A DNA stretch of 45,657 nucleotides from an uncultured Alphaproteobacteria bacterium (GCA_902567855.1 CACFOQ010000010.1:1-45657), one strand, 5' to 3'. Counted from the first letter of the stretch, positions 16,954 through 25,894 are shown. Translations and numbers: made by a program. The notes: a model not told the origin generated them from the letters alone.

Positions 16954-18426
16954 ATGAGTGATTTAGAGAATTTTGTAAATCAATCAGGTAGAGATAAATT
17001 AGTTAAAGATGTTAGAAAAAAAATTGATGAGTTAGGTATAACTTATATTTATTACCAGTTTGTTTCTGTAACTGGAAGAATTGTCGGCAAAGGAGTTCCA
17101 GCAGATCATTGGGAGTCATTAGCAGAAAAAGGATTTCAATTAGTATACGGTGCTACTGCAAATTTATTTGTAGATAGACATGGTGAATATATTGGATACG
17201 GCCCTGAATCTTCTGAACTCGTAGGAATACCTGAACCAGATACTTTTGTTCAACTGCCATGGGATAAAAGAGTAGCACGTGTTTGGTGTACCTGTTTTAG
17301 AAATAGAGAAGAAGAAGAAAATCCAGGTGGTCATTTAACTTCTGATTGCAGAGGTAATTTAAAAATTTTCCAAGATCAATTTCAAGAAAAGTTTGGCATG
17401 AATATGCGAGCTGGTACAGAGCCAGAAATGATGTGGTTAACGAAAAAAGATAATGGCGAGCCAACAGGTGATGGATTTTCAAGACCTTATTGTTATCATA
17501 TTGATCAATTTGAATCATTAAGACCAGTATATATGAAGGTTATAGAATATTGCCGAGCTATGGGCCTTGATGTTATTCAAGGTGATCATGAAGACGCTCC
17601 TGGTCAGTTAGAATTAAACTTCATGTATGATGATGTTTTAAGAAACGCTGATAGACTTACAACTTACAGGCAAATTTGTGCACAAGTTGCTAGAGAATTT
17701 AATTTAATTGCATGCTTCATGAGTAAACCATTTATGGGTGTATCTGCAAATGGCTGTCATACTAATGTTTCATTATGGAAAGGTGGAGATTTAAAATCCA
17801 CCCCTATAGGAAATAATCCTCTTCCTGGCATGGATCAAGTTTTTACACATATTTCAGGTGGAGAAAATATGTTTATGCCAGACCCTAAAATAGATGCGGT
17901 TAAGCCAGGACCTGTTGGTTTAAATAGTATAGCTGGATTATTAAAACACTTACCAGCTTTAACTTGTCTTGGATCTCCAACAGTTAATTCTTATCGACGA
18001 CTTTGGGATACAGGTTTTTGGGCTCCAGTATATGCTGATTGGGGATACCAAAACAGAACATGTAGTGTTAGAGTATCTGCTCCTGGACGTGTTGAATATA
18101 GATCAGTTGACTCATCTCATAATCCATATTTGATGGGTGCAGGAATATTAAAAGCTTTTGAGGATGGTTTGGACAACAAAATGGATCCAGGCGAACCTGA
18201 GAAAAAAAATATTTATGATGCAATGAAAGAAGGAAAAGAAGTTGATAAACTTCCTTTAACTTTAGGAGAGGCTATTCAACGTCTAGAAAGTGATGATGTT
18301 GTTAAATCTGCCTTACCTGAGGATATGTACAGAGTGTTTATGCATTATAAAAAAGATGAGTGGGAGAAATTTCTTTCTGCCGTTACGCAGTGGGATGTTG
18401 ATACTTATTTGGATGTCTTACCATAA
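16954..18426 (+). CDS. Glutamine synthetase family protein (GlnT/type III-like), linked to mgs genes
   Basis: A 490-residue member of the glutamine synthetase superfamily, joining glutamate to ammonia or an amine with ATP. Landmarks are GTEPEMMW (metal-binding Glu), QGDHEDAPGQLELNF, SKPFMGVSANGCHTNVSL (ATP/metal region), PTVNSYRRL and NRTCSVRV...GRVEYRSVDSSHNPYL (the glutamate-binding Arg region). It differs from GmaS at 22563 in its N-terminus and in the Ala-Asn-Gly-Cys-His-Thr stretch. AAGGGGG precedes ATG 16954. Placed between the FAD oxidoreductase and mgsA-like genes, it may form a gamma-glutamyl amide used by this operon; methylamine, ethylamine or ammonia are all possible acceptors. 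GlnT next to GlxBCD is a known arrangement in rhizobia. Confidence 0.87.
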   Translation: MSDLENFVNQSGRDKLVKDVRKKIDELGITYIYYQFVSVTGRIVGKGVPADHWESLAEKGFQLVYGATANLFVDRHGEYIGYGPESSELVGIPEPDTFVQLPWDKRVARVWCTCFRNREEEENPGGHLTSDCRGNLKIFQDQFQEKFGMNMRAGTEPEMMWLTKKDNGEPTGDGFSRPYCYHIDQFESLRPVYMKVIEYCRAMGLDVIQGDHEDAPGQLELNFMYDDVLRNADRLTTYRQICAQVAREFNLIACFMSKPFMGVSANGCHTNVSLWKGGDLKSTPIGNNPLPGMDQVFTHISGGENMFMPDPKIDAVKPGPVGLNSIAGLLKHLPALTCLGSPTVNSYRRLWDTGFWAPVYADWGYQNRTCSVRVSAPGRVEYRSVDSSHNPYLMGAGILKAFEDGLDNKMDPGEPEKKNIYDAMKEGKEVDKLPLTLGEAIQRLESDDVVKSALPEDMYRVFMHYKKDEWEKFLSAVTQWDVDTYLDVLP

Positions 18427-18447
18427 ATCAAAGAGAGGATAAAAAAT

Positions 18448-19389
18448 ATGTGCGGAATTGCAGGAATAATACATAAAGGAAAGTCGACAAATGTTGGTGG
18501 AGAAATGCAACAAATGTTGCAATCTTTAAAACATAGAGGACCTGATTCAACTGGATATGCTTTGTATGGCACTGGAGGAACCCAAGACTATATTTTAAGA
18601 TTTAAAGTTGGAGAAAATGTAAAAGAAGGCAGTTCAGCTATTATGGAAGATGCTTCTCTTTATGAAAAAAGAAGAAATGAAGTTAATGAAAAAATAGTTG
18701 AAGCTGGTGGAAATATTGTCAAAGAAGAACAAATTACCCCTTATTCTTTTAGATATGTAACCAGCTTTGAAGGTGATTTATTAGAGTTTGCAAGAAAAAT
18801 AGAATCTGTCGAGATGGCAGAAATTTTATCTTTAGGTAAATCTCTAGAGTTAGTAAAAGATATTGGTGACGCAAAAGTTGTTGCTGATCAATATGGTTTA
18901 AATAATTTTGAAGGTACTCATGGAATAGGTCATACACGTATGGCAACTGAATCAGGAGTTGATATTAGATCAGCCCATCCTTATTGGGCTTATCCTTTTA
19001 GTGATGTATCAGTAGTGCATAATGGACAATTGACTAATTATTGGAATAACAGAAGAGGATTAGAGAGAAAAGGTATGAGATTTATGTCTTCTTGTGATTC
19101 AGAATTGATTGCAGTTTATTTAGCTAATAAGATTCGTGATGGAATTGGATTAGAAGAAGCAATGCGTTCATCTCTGACTGATCTAGATGGAGTGTTTACT
19201 TATATGGTTGCTACTCAAGATCAATTAGGCATGGCTAAAGACTCAATGGCAGCAAAGCCAATGGTTTTATATGAAAGTGATGATCTAGTTTTATGTGCTT
19301 CTGAAGAAGTGGCTATTAGAAGTTTGTTACCTCACGAAATAGATACTTACGATCCTTATGAAAGCGAGGTTAAAGTATGGCAAGCGTAA
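18448..19389 (+). CDS. mgsA: Class II glutamine amidotransferase subunit of N-methylglutamate synthase/glutamate-synthase-like complex (MgsA/GlxB)
   Basis: A 313-residue class II amidotransferase. The chain starts MCGIAGI, so Cys2 becomes the N-terminal nucleophile. GHTRMATESG, AHPYWAYPF, VVHNGQLTNYW and SSCDSELIAVYL are the conserved substrate and oxyanion motifs. A stretch between about residues 55 and 145 is an insertion relative to PurF. In the N-methylglutamate pathway this subunit releases the amine from a glutamyl amide for addition to 2-oxoglutarate; in GlxBCD of rhizobia it is part of a glutamate-synthase-like complex. It overlaps the next gene by 13 bases, which suggests coupled translation. 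A symbol from the methylamine pathway is used because of the tmm/tdm/gmaS setting. Confidence 0.85.
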   Translation: MCGIAGIIHKGKSTNVGGEMQQMLQSLKHRGPDSTGYALYGTGGTQDYILRFKVGENVKEGSSAIMEDASLYEKRRNEVNEKIVEAGGNIVKEEQITPYSFRYVTSFEGDLLEFARKIESVEMAEILSLGKSLELVKDIGDAKVVADQYGLNNFEGTHGIGHTRMATESGVDIRSAHPYWAYPFSDVSVVHNGQLTNYWNNRRGLERKGMRFMSSCDSELIAVYLANKIRDGIGLEEAMRSSLTDLDGVFTYMVATQDQLGMAKDSMAAKPMVLYESDDLVLCASEEVAIRSLLPHEIDTYDPYESEVKVWQA

Positions 19390-20219
19390 AAGAACATAAA
19401 TCCCATGATATGGGATTACACCAAGAGGTTTTAACAGGAAGAACTCAACAAGTTTTTTTTAATCCAGAAGAGTCTGAAAACTTTCTTTACAATGATGCTT
19501 ATGATGTTGATTTTAATAAACGTACATCCATAGATGTTGAAAAATTAAATTGCATAGAAGTTAATTCAAAAATTAAAGATTTAATGAAACAAGGTTATGG
19601 AACAATAGTTTTAAAGAATCCTGGAGCAAAACATAGTCTTGGAGTTGGAATTTTAAATAAACTTAATCTAATTATAGAAGGAAGTTTAGGTTATTTTGGA
19701 GTAGGCTCTATTGATGGTCCAGTTGTAAGAATATCTGGCCGAGTAGGTTGGTCTTGTGCAGAAAATATGATGGCTGGAAAAGTTGTTATAGAAAAAAATG
19801 CTGGATCTTGTTTTGGAGCAGCTATCCGTGGTGGCGATTTAATTTGTAAAGGCAGTGTTGGTGCGCGATCTGGAATAGATATGAAAGGTGGTACCATAAT
19901 GATTGGTGGTAACGCAGGTGCTTTTACTGGCTTTATGATGCAAAGAGGAAGAATTGTTATTTTAGGAGATGTAGGACCAAATCTAGGAGACTCCCTTTAT
20001 GATGGAACTATCTTTGTCGGTGGCAAAATAGAATCTCTTGGAGCTGATGCAGTTGAAGCTGAAATGACTGACTTAGATGTTGATTGGCTTAAAAGAAAAC
20101 TAAAAGTAGCAGAAATTGATAAAAAAATTAATTTTAGTAAAATGACAAAAATAGTTTCAGGAAAAAAATTATGGAATTATGATAACTTAGAACCAACTGA
20201 ACGAAAAGGAGCTATCTAG
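19377..20219 (+). CDS. mgsB: Glutamate synthase GXGXG-domain subunit (MgsB/GlxC)
   Basis: A 280-residue protein equal to the C-terminal beta-helix domain of large glutamate synthase. The middle is a run of glycine turns spaced about 20 residues apart (GYFGVGSIDGP, SGRVGWSCAENM, KNAGSCFGAAIRGG, GSVGARSGIDMKGG, GNAGAFTGFMMQRG, GDVGPNLGDSLYDG), the GXGXG repeat. It has no catalytic site of its own; in the complex it holds the amidotransferase and FMN subunits together. It starts 13 bases inside the previous gene and is followed after 24 bases by the FMN subunit. The three-way split of glutamate synthase into separate genes is typical for Mgs and Glx systems. Confidence 0.88.
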   Translation: MASVKEHKSHDMGLHQEVLTGRTQQVFFNPEESENFLYNDAYDVDFNKRTSIDVEKLNCIEVNSKIKDLMKQGYGTIVLKNPGAKHSLGVGILNKLNLIIEGSLGYFGVGSIDGPVVRISGRVGWSCAENMMAGKVVIEKNAGSCFGAAIRGGDLICKGSVGARSGIDMKGGTIMIGGNAGAFTGFMMQRGRIVILGDVGPNLGDSLYDGTIFVGGKIESLGADAVEAEMTDLDVDWLKRKLKVAEIDKKINFSKMTKIVSGKKLWNYDNLEPTERKGAI

Positions 20220-20243
20220 TTTATTAGAGGGAGGAAATAGAAT

Positions 20244-21602
20244 ATGCCAAAAAATTTAAAAAATAAAAAAACTAAACAAGATAAAAGTTTGTTAGGTAAA
20301 AATTCAATTTTTACTCCAGATGTTATTAATGATATTCATATAAAATCTCAGCTTGGTAGATATCGTATGCGAGGTATGGCATTAATGAAAAAGATACCTC
20401 ATTGGGATGACCTTACCTTTTTACCTGGTACATTAACTAGGTTTGTTATTGAAGGATATAGAGAAAAATGTGAAACTAAAACTGTAATAGGTCCTAATTG
20501 TAAAAATCCTGTTAAATTAGATATACCAATTTATATCACTAGTATGAGTTTTGGTGCTTTATCTTATGAAGCAAAAACAGCACTTGCTCGTGGAGCAACA
20601 ATGGCTGGTAGTGCTACTTGTTCAGGTGAGGGCGGTATGATCCCTGATGAAAGACGTTATTCTCAATTATGGTATTATCAATGTATACAGTCAAGATATG
20701 GATTTAATCCTCATCACGCTCAATTAGCTGACGGCATAGAAGTTTTCATTGGACAAGGACAAAAAGTTGGTATGGGAGGTCATTTAATGGGACAAAAAGT
20801 TACTGATCAAGTTGCTGAAATGAGATCTTTACCTGCAGGAATTGACCAAAGATCTCCAGCTAGACATCCAGATTGGTTAGGCCCAGATGATTTAGCATTA
20901 AAAGTTGAAGAACTTAGAGAACTTACAGATAATCAAGTGCCTATACAATTAAAATTAGGTGCTGCAAAAGTTTATGATGATGTTCGTATGGCTGCAAAAT
21001 GTAATCCTGACTCTATTTATTTAGATTGTATGGAAGGATCTACTGGTGCAGGTCCGCATATAGCAGCTGCAAATACAGGTATCCCCGGAATAGCAGCAGT
21101 AAGAGAGGCACGTAGAGCTTTAGATGATGTTGGAAAAACTGGAGAAGTAACATTAGTGTTTGCAGGAGGAATAAGAGATGGTGCTGATATGGCAAAAGCT
21201 CTTGCACTTGGAGCAGATGCTATAGCAGTTGGTACTGGAGCATTAGTTGCTTTAAACTGCAATAAAGATATTCCTGAAGCTGATTTTGAGAAAGAATTGG
21301 GAGTTGAAGCAGGTCTTTGTTATCATTGTCATACTGGTAGATGTCCAGTAGGAGTAGCTACTCAAGATCCAAAGTTAAGAAAACGTTTAAATCCAGATGA
21401 TGCAGCTCTTCGAGTATATAATTATTTACATTCAATGACATTAGAAGCTCAATTATTGGCAAGAGCATGTGGAAAAACAAATATTCACTCATTAGAACCT
21501 GAAGATTTAGCTGCCTTAACAATGGAAGCTTCAGCTTTAGCAAAAGTTCCACTTGCTGGAACTGAATATACTGTAGGTGTAGATAACTTCCATTCAATTT
21601 AG
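20244..21602 (+). CDS. mgsC: FMN-binding glutamate-synthase-like subunit (MgsC/GlxD)
   Basis: A 452-residue protein with the FMN-dependent (beta/alpha)8 synthase domain of glutamate synthase. SMSFGALSYEAKTALARGA, SGEGGMIPDERRY, IGQGQKVGMGGHL, QIKLGA-type QLKLGA and VFAGGIRDGADMAKALALGADAIAVGT are barrel and FMN motifs. LCYHCHTGRCPVGVATQ near residue 355 holds the cysteines (C-x2-C-x4-C) for the iron-sulfur cluster. It would add the released amine to 2-oxoglutarate and reduce the product, giving N-methylglutamate if methylamine is supplied, or glutamate if ammonia is. GAGGGAGG is a strong ribosome site. The electron donor is not obvious; the ferredoxin at 10943 is a candidate. Confidence 0.9.
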   Translation: MPKNLKNKKTKQDKSLLGKNSIFTPDVINDIHIKSQLGRYRMRGMALMKKIPHWDDLTFLPGTLTRFVIEGYREKCETKTVIGPNCKNPVKLDIPIYITSMSFGALSYEAKTALARGATMAGSATCSGEGGMIPDERRYSQLWYYQCIQSRYGFNPHHAQLADGIEVFIGQGQKVGMGGHLMGQKVTDQVAEMRSLPAGIDQRSPARHPDWLGPDDLALKVEELRELTDNQVPIQLKLGAAKVYDDVRMAAKCNPDSIYLDCMEGSTGAGPHIAAANTGIPGIAAVREARRALDDVGKTGEVTLVFAGGIRDGADMAKALALGADAIAVGTGALVALNCNKDIPEADFEKELGVEAGLCYHCHTGRCPVGVATQDPKLRKRLNPDDAALRVYNYLHSMTLEAQLLARACGKTNIHSLEPEDLAALTMEASALAKVPLAGTEYTVGVDNFHSI

Positions 21603-21612
21603 GAGTATAGAG

Positions 21613-22011
21613 ATGGCAAAGAAGAAAAAGAATAAAACTAGTTCAAAGAAAAAAGATTCAGGCATAAAAACAACTAGAGAAAAAATGATTGGTCAGCACA
21701 TAGGTTATAGATATGATGTAAACCTATTACCTGATTATACTAGATTAACTCCTTTTCTAAAAAAATATATAGAAACCATGGGATGGGATGATCTTAATTG
21801 GCTTGAAGATGTTCATATGGGCTATGAAAATGATAAGCCTGCAGTTTTTGATAGAAATATTAATGGCTGGGTAACAGCTCCAAAAAATCTTAAACTTCCA
21901 AAAAATCAACAAGATAGAGATATGATAGCAAGGGAACTTTTGATAAAATTTCAAATGTCTCCTAACCACCCTTTGGTTGTATTAAAAAAAGCTTATAAGA
22001 AATTTGATTAA
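21613..22011 (+). CDS. Conserved-looking protein of unknown function after mgsC
   Basis: A 132-residue soluble protein I do not recognise. The first 25 residues are very rich in lysine (MAKKKKNKTSSKKK), the rest is mixed and Trp-containing (GWDDLNWLEDVHMG, NGWVTAPKN). No membrane segment, signal peptide or cysteine motif is visible. It starts 11 bases after mgsC with AGGAG before ATG 21613, so it belongs to the operon and may be a small subunit or assembly factor of the glutamate-synthase-like complex. Its last four bases overlap the stop of the convergent gene at 22008. Confidence 0.72.
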   Translation: MAKKKKNKTSSKKKDSGIKTTREKMIGQHIGYRYDVNLLPDYTRLTPFLKKYIETMGWDDLNWLEDVHMGYENDKPAVFDRNINGWVTAPKNLKLPKNQQDRDMIARELLIKFQMSPNHPLVVLKKAYKKFD

Positions 22012-22553
22012 GATATTTCCTTCAAATTAGTTTTTAAAGGGCTAAAAAAAAGTATTTCAATATTTTCATTTAGAGAAGGATTAAAGAAAAAGTTATGGTA
22101 AAAAGTGTATTTCCATTTTGGATCAGTTTTTTTTAATTTTTTTATAGTTATTGGAAATTGAAAACCAGTTTCTTTTTCAAAGAATTGTACATTTGATTTT
22201 TTTAAATTTAATAATTTTTTAAAAGTACTTGAGTTTTTATCAAAAGTTGCTGTAAATGATCCTTCAAAATTTGCAGGGGTATTATAATATTCTGAAGACA
22301 AAAATTTAACAGCTTTATCAAATCTAATTTCTGGTTCATGCGTTTGTTTAATCATAAACTCAAACATTTTAGCAGTATTTAAACAATTTTTTTCAATTAA
22401 TACTGACCGAATATCAAAAATTTGATTATCTGTTTTAATATCTATTATTTTTGCAATAGTTCCTTCAGAAGGTTTACCACTAAACATTCTAAAATTTCTT
22501 TGCCTTAAACTACATTGCCAGATAACAAAGTCACTCCAACCAACCTTAGGCAT
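22008..22553 (-). CDS. Protein of unknown function in operon with gmaS
   Basis: A 181-residue soluble protein that I cannot assign to a family. It has a Trp- and aromatic-rich start (VGWSDFVIWQC), a central EPEIRFDKAVKFLSSEYYNTP segment and a basic, Phe-rich C-terminus. No signal peptide or membrane helix. It follows gmaS by 9 bases on the minus strand, so it is almost certainly cotranscribed with it, and it converges on the unknown gene at 21613 with a 4-base overlap of the stops. Confidence 0.7.
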   Translation of the reverse strand: MPKVGWSDFVIWQCSLRQRNFRMFSGKPSEGTIAKIIDIKTDNQIFDIRSVLIEKNCLNTAKMFEFMIKQTHEPEIRFDKAVKFLSSEYYNTPANFEGSFTATFDKNSSTFKKLLNLKKSNVQFFEKETGFQFPITIKKLKKTDPKWKYTFYHNFFFNPSLNENIEILFFSPLKTNLKEIS

Positions 22554-22562
22554 CAGTACTAT

Positions 22563-23921
22563 TTAACAGTCTAATGTGTTGTCTTTTTCCCATTGAGTAA
22601 TAATATTGGACTTTGTAGATTTTTTTGCACCCTTGAAGCCAATTTTTTTCTCATTGGATAAATTATATTTTTTTATCTCTCTTTTTTTCAAAGTTAAGTA
22701 GGAATTAATAACTTCTTTACCAAAAGCATCTTTTAAAACTTTACTATTTCCTAAATTTGTAAGTGCTTGCTGAAGGTTTAGAGGAAGTTTTTTAGCTCCT
22801 TTTACTTTATGTGACTCTTCATACATATTAACATTTACTGGCTTGCCTGGATTTCTTTTTTTCTCTATTCCATCAATTCCTGCAGCAAGTATTCCAGCTT
22901 GTAATAAATAAGGATTTGTAGCTCCATCCATTAAACGCAATTCAAATCTTCCTGATCCAGGAACACGTATCATATGAGTTCGATTATTTCCAGAATAAGT
23001 AATAGTGTTTGGAGACCATGTTGCACCTGAAGCAGTTACTGGAGCATTAATTCTTTTGTAACTATTAATAGTTGGATTAAACCAAGCTGTCAAAGCTTCT
23101 GCTGAGTGCATAATGCCACCCATAAAATTATATGCAGTTTTTGATAAACCTAATTTATCTTTTTTGTCTAAAAATAAGTTTTTCTTTTTCTTATTCCAAA
23201 TTGATAGATGTGCATGACATCCATTTCCAGTTTTATTAATAAAAGGTTTTGGCATAAAAGTTGCTCTTAAACCTGATTTTTCAGCTAAAGTTTTAACCAT
23301 AAATTTAAAAAAAACATGACGGTCAGCTGTTTGTAGACAATCTGAAAAATCCCAATTCATTTCAAATTGACCATTAGCATCTTCATGATCATTTTGGTAA
23401 GGACCCCATCCAAGCATAATCATACAATCACAAATTCCTTTTATTAAATCATATTGTCTCATCAAAGCAGATTGATCATAGCAAGGTTTATCCGCAATAT
23501 CATTTTGATCAGCTATGGAATCGCCAGATGGAGAAATTAAGAAATACTCACACTCAACACCACTTTTAAGATACATATTTTTTTTTGCTAATTTACTAAT
23601 TTGATTTCTTAGCATTACTCTTGGAGAAGCTTCTACTGGTTTTCCATTCATCCATAGATCAGCTGCTAACCAAGCTACATCCATTTGCCAAGGTAGTTGA
23701 ATCATACTTTGAGGATCTGGTATTGCAGCCATGTCAGGATCAGAAGGAGACATATCTAAATAAGTAGAGAAGCCTGCAAATCCTGCGCCTTCTTTTTGCA
23801 TTTCTTTAATTGAGTGTGTTGGTACTAGTTTAGATCGTAACACACCAAAGAAATCAACATAACTAATAAGAAAATATTTTATTTTTTTCTTTTTTGCTAT
23901 TTCAAATAGATTAATCGCCAT
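22563..23921 (-). CDS. gmaS: Gamma-glutamylmethylamide synthetase (glutamine synthetase family)
   Basis: A 452-residue member of the glutamine synthetase superfamily, close to GmaS of marine Roseobacter strains as I know it: FLISYVDFFGVLRSKLVPT near the start, GAGFAGFSTYLDMSP, DKPCYDQSALMRQYD, WGPYQNDHEDANGQFEMNW, FMPKPFINKTGNGCHAHLS and NRTHMIRVPGSGRFELRL. GmaS joins glutamate and methylamine with ATP, the first step in capturing methylamine. AGGAGG precedes the start. The last 35 residues are a basic tail with a Trp, somewhat longer than usual. It is divergent from the EamA genes and converges on the mgs operon, so the two halves of the methylamine-capturing route lie tail to tail. Assignment over ordinary glutamine synthetase rests on recalled similarity and context. 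Confidence 0.85.
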   Translation of the reverse strand: MAINLFEIAKKKKIKYFLISYVDFFGVLRSKLVPTHSIKEMQKEGAGFAGFSTYLDMSPSDPDMAAIPDPQSMIQLPWQMDVAWLAADLWMNGKPVEASPRVMLRNQISKLAKKNMYLKSGVECEYFLISPSGDSIADQNDIADKPCYDQSALMRQYDLIKGICDCMIMLGWGPYQNDHEDANGQFEMNWDFSDCLQTADRHVFFKFMVKTLAEKSGLRATFMPKPFINKTGNGCHAHLSIWNKKKKNLFLDKKDKLGLSKTAYNFMGGIMHSAEALTAWFNPTINSYKRINAPVTASGATWSPNTITYSGNNRTHMIRVPGSGRFELRLMDGATNPYLLQAGILAAGIDGIEKKRNPGKPVNVNMYEESHKVKGAKKLPLNLQQALTNLGNSKVLKDAFGKEVINSYLTLKKREIKKYNLSNEKKIGFKGAKKSTKSNIITQWEKDNTLDC

Positions 23922-24045
23922 TTTTCCTCCTTGATATAATTCTACTGCATTCTATTTAAACATCAAAAATCATTTAATAAACACATTATTTTATCAAATT
24001 ATTATTATTAAGTGATAAGTATACTCTTCCTTAAAAAAAATCCAT

Positions 24046-24897
24046 ATGAAAGCAATTATCTTAAATTTAGCAGCCTGGTCTATTTTACCAATAATGGATG
24101 GATTAGCTAAACATTTAAGTACTGAAATTCATTTTGTAGAAGTTGTGTGGGGAAGATATTTTTTCATGTTACTTATAAGTTTTCCGTTAATTTTTTTATT
24201 CTTTAGAGCTCATATCAAATGGCCTAAAAATATTCTCCTTCAATTTTCAAGAAGTATTTTTCTTTTTTTATCAACTATTCTATTTTTTTATGCCATTTCA
24301 ATTATTTCTTTAGCAAAAGCATTAACTTTAGCTTTTGTTGCTCCAATTATAGTGACGATATTGTCTTCTTTATTATTAAAAGAAAAAGTTGGTTTGAATA
24401 GATGGTGTGCTGTTACTGTTGGTTTTATTGGAGCTTTGATAATTATTCAACCAGGTATTATAAAGCTTAATTTAGCTTCTTTAGCTGGAATAGGTACTGG
24501 CATATCTTATGCATTTTATTTAATTTCAACGAGAAGTCTAACAGCAATTGACAGTCCTTTTTTAACTCTAATTTTTACGGGTTTATTCGGAGCAATAATA
24601 ATAAGCTTTATTGTTCCTTTTTATTGGACTACACCTAATATCAATCAATGGATAATAATGATTTGTTTAGCTGCAGTTGGAACGTTAGGACATTTTTTAT
24701 TAATATTATCTTTAAAATATGCTGAAGCTTCTAAACTTGCGCCCTTGGCTTATTTTGAAATTGTTAATAATATCATAATAGGATATTATTTTTTTGGAGA
24801 TTTTCCTAATAGATTTCTTTGGTTAGGTTTGTTTTTCATTGTATCAAGTGGCCTTTATATAACTATATCAGAGCATAGAAAAAATAGAATAAATTAA
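24046..24897 (+). CDS. EamA/DMT-family permease
   Basis: A 283-residue inner-membrane protein with about ten hydrophobic segments in two five-helix repeats, the layout of the drug/metabolite transporter superfamily. IISLAKALTLAFVAPIIVTILSSLLLKEKV (middle part) is the classic end of an EamA repeat, and LAPLAYFEIVNNIIIGYYFFGD the second. Substrate is unknown; family members export or take up amino acids and small metabolites. Its stop touches the start of a second EamA gene, so the two are cotranscribed and may form a heterodimer. It is divergent from gmaS by 124 bases. Confidence 0.9.
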   Translation: MKAIILNLAAWSILPIMDGLAKHLSTEIHFVEVVWGRYFFMLLISFPLIFLFFRAHIKWPKNILLQFSRSIFLFLSTILFFYAISIISLAKALTLAFVAPIIVTILSSLLLKEKVGLNRWCAVTVGFIGALIIIQPGIIKLNLASLAGIGTGISYAFYLISTRSLTAIDSPFLTLIFTGLFGAIIISFIVPFYWTTPNINQWIIMICLAAVGTLGHFLLILSLKYAEASKLAPLAYFEIVNNIIIGYYFFGDFPNRFLWLGLFFIVSSGLYITISEHRKNRIN

Positions 24898-25788
24898 ATG
24901 AACTTAACAAATAAACAAAAAGGATTAGGATTATCCTTAATAGGTGTATTATTAATAACTCCTGACTCATTATTTCTTCGTTTAATTGATCTTGGTGCCT
25001 GGGAGTTAGTTTTTTATAGAGGCTTAGTTCCTTTTATATGTTTATTAATTGTATTAAGTTTTTATTATAGATCACAATTTATAAAATCTTTTTTGGTTTT
25101 AGGCATACCTGGCTTAATTTATGCAATATTAATTGCTTTAGGCAGTACAACATTCGTTATTTCAATTGAGAATACATATGTTGCTAACACTTTAATTATG
25201 ATTGCATTACTTCCTTTTGCAACTGCCATTTTAAGTTCAATTTTTTTAAAAGAACATCCAAGTAAAAGGATGTGGCTAACTATAATAGCTTGTTTTGCTG
25301 TAGTTTTATTTATATTTTATGACTCTTATCAAGGTAATCGTTTATATGGTGATTTTTTTGGCTTACTAACAGCTATAATGGTTGGGGGAAGTGCTGTAGT
25401 TGTTCGTTATGGTAAGAACTTTAATTTTTTGCCCGCACTTTTGTTATCTAAGTTTTTTATTATGTTAATAGCTATAATATTTATGCAAAACTTTCCTGAA
25501 ACATTATTTGTAGATCAGAAAAATTTATATTTAATAATTGCGATGGGGGTATTTGCAGTTTTTATTCCACTAGCTATGATTACTCTAGCTCCAAGATATA
25601 TACCAGCTTATGAAGTAGAAATTTTTTTTGTTCTAGAAACTATTTTAGGTCCTGTTTGGGTATGGCTTGTTATTCATGAACAACCAACAAACAAAACAAT
25701 TATTGGAGGAGTTTTTATAATTATCATTATATTAATTCATACTATTTTGGAGCTTAGAGAAAATAAAAAAGCACAATTAAATTCATAA
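24898..25788 (+). CDS. EamA/DMT-family permease (second of pair)
   Basis: A 296-residue membrane protein with ten predicted hydrophobic segments in two EamA repeats (ENTYVANTLIMIALLPFATAILSSIFLKE and the later PAYEVEIFFVLETILGPVWVW region, quoted in part). It starts on the base after the stop of the previous gene with no separate ribosome site, so translation is probably coupled. The two permeases differ clearly in sequence and are not a recent duplication. Substrate unknown. Confidence 0.9.
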   Translation: MNLTNKQKGLGLSLIGVLLITPDSLFLRLIDLGAWELVFYRGLVPFICLLIVLSFYYRSQFIKSFLVLGIPGLIYAILIALGSTTFVISIENTYVANTLIMIALLPFATAILSSIFLKEHPSKRMWLTIIACFAVVLFIFYDSYQGNRLYGDFFGLLTAIMVGGSAVVVRYGKNFNFLPALLLSKFFIMLIAIIFMQNFPETLFVDQKNLYLIIAMGVFAVFIPLAMITLAPRYIPAYEVEIFFVLETILGPVWVWLVIHEQPTNKTIIGGVFIIIIILIHTILELRENKKAQLNS

Positions 25789-25798
25789 TAATTGAGAA

Positions 25799-25814
25799 TC
25801 CCAGAATTCTGGGA
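25799..25814. repeat. 16-bp perfect palindrome between the EamA pair and amtB
   Basis: TCCCAGAATTCTGGGA is fully self-complementary. As RNA it would give only a 6-bp stem with an AATT loop and is not followed by a T run on either strand, so it is a poor terminator. It lies about 40 bases before the proposed amtB -35 element and could be a protein site. Confidence 0.35.
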
Positions 25815-25854
25815 AAAAGTATACCCATGTTTATAAAAAAAGATGAGTTAATTG

Positions 25855-25883
25855 TTGAAACTCACCGTAAAAGATAAGATAAA
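25855..25883 (+). promoter_or_regulatory. Candidate sigma-70 promoter of amtB
   Basis: TTGAAA (25855-25860), 17 bases, GATAAA (25878-25883). Transcription would start near 25890, just before the riboswitch aptamer begins at 25895. The fit to the aptamer start is the main support; the -10 matches four of six bases. Confidence 0.45.
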
Positions 25884-25894
25884 GCGAGGTATTA

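Noticed and set aside
18448-19389. Amidophosphoribosyltransferase (PurF)
   Set aside because: Only the amidotransferase domain is present and the neighbours are the other glutamate-synthase-like subunits.
19377-21602. A broken gltB gene for ordinary glutamate synthase
   Set aside because: The three parts are intact separate genes in the known Mgs/Glx split arrangement with good ribosome sites or a clean overlap.
23991-24018. TTATCA-N16-TGATAA dyad between gmaS and the EamA genes
   Set aside because: Six-base AT-rich arms with a long spacer are common by chance here and the spacing differs from the other dyads.
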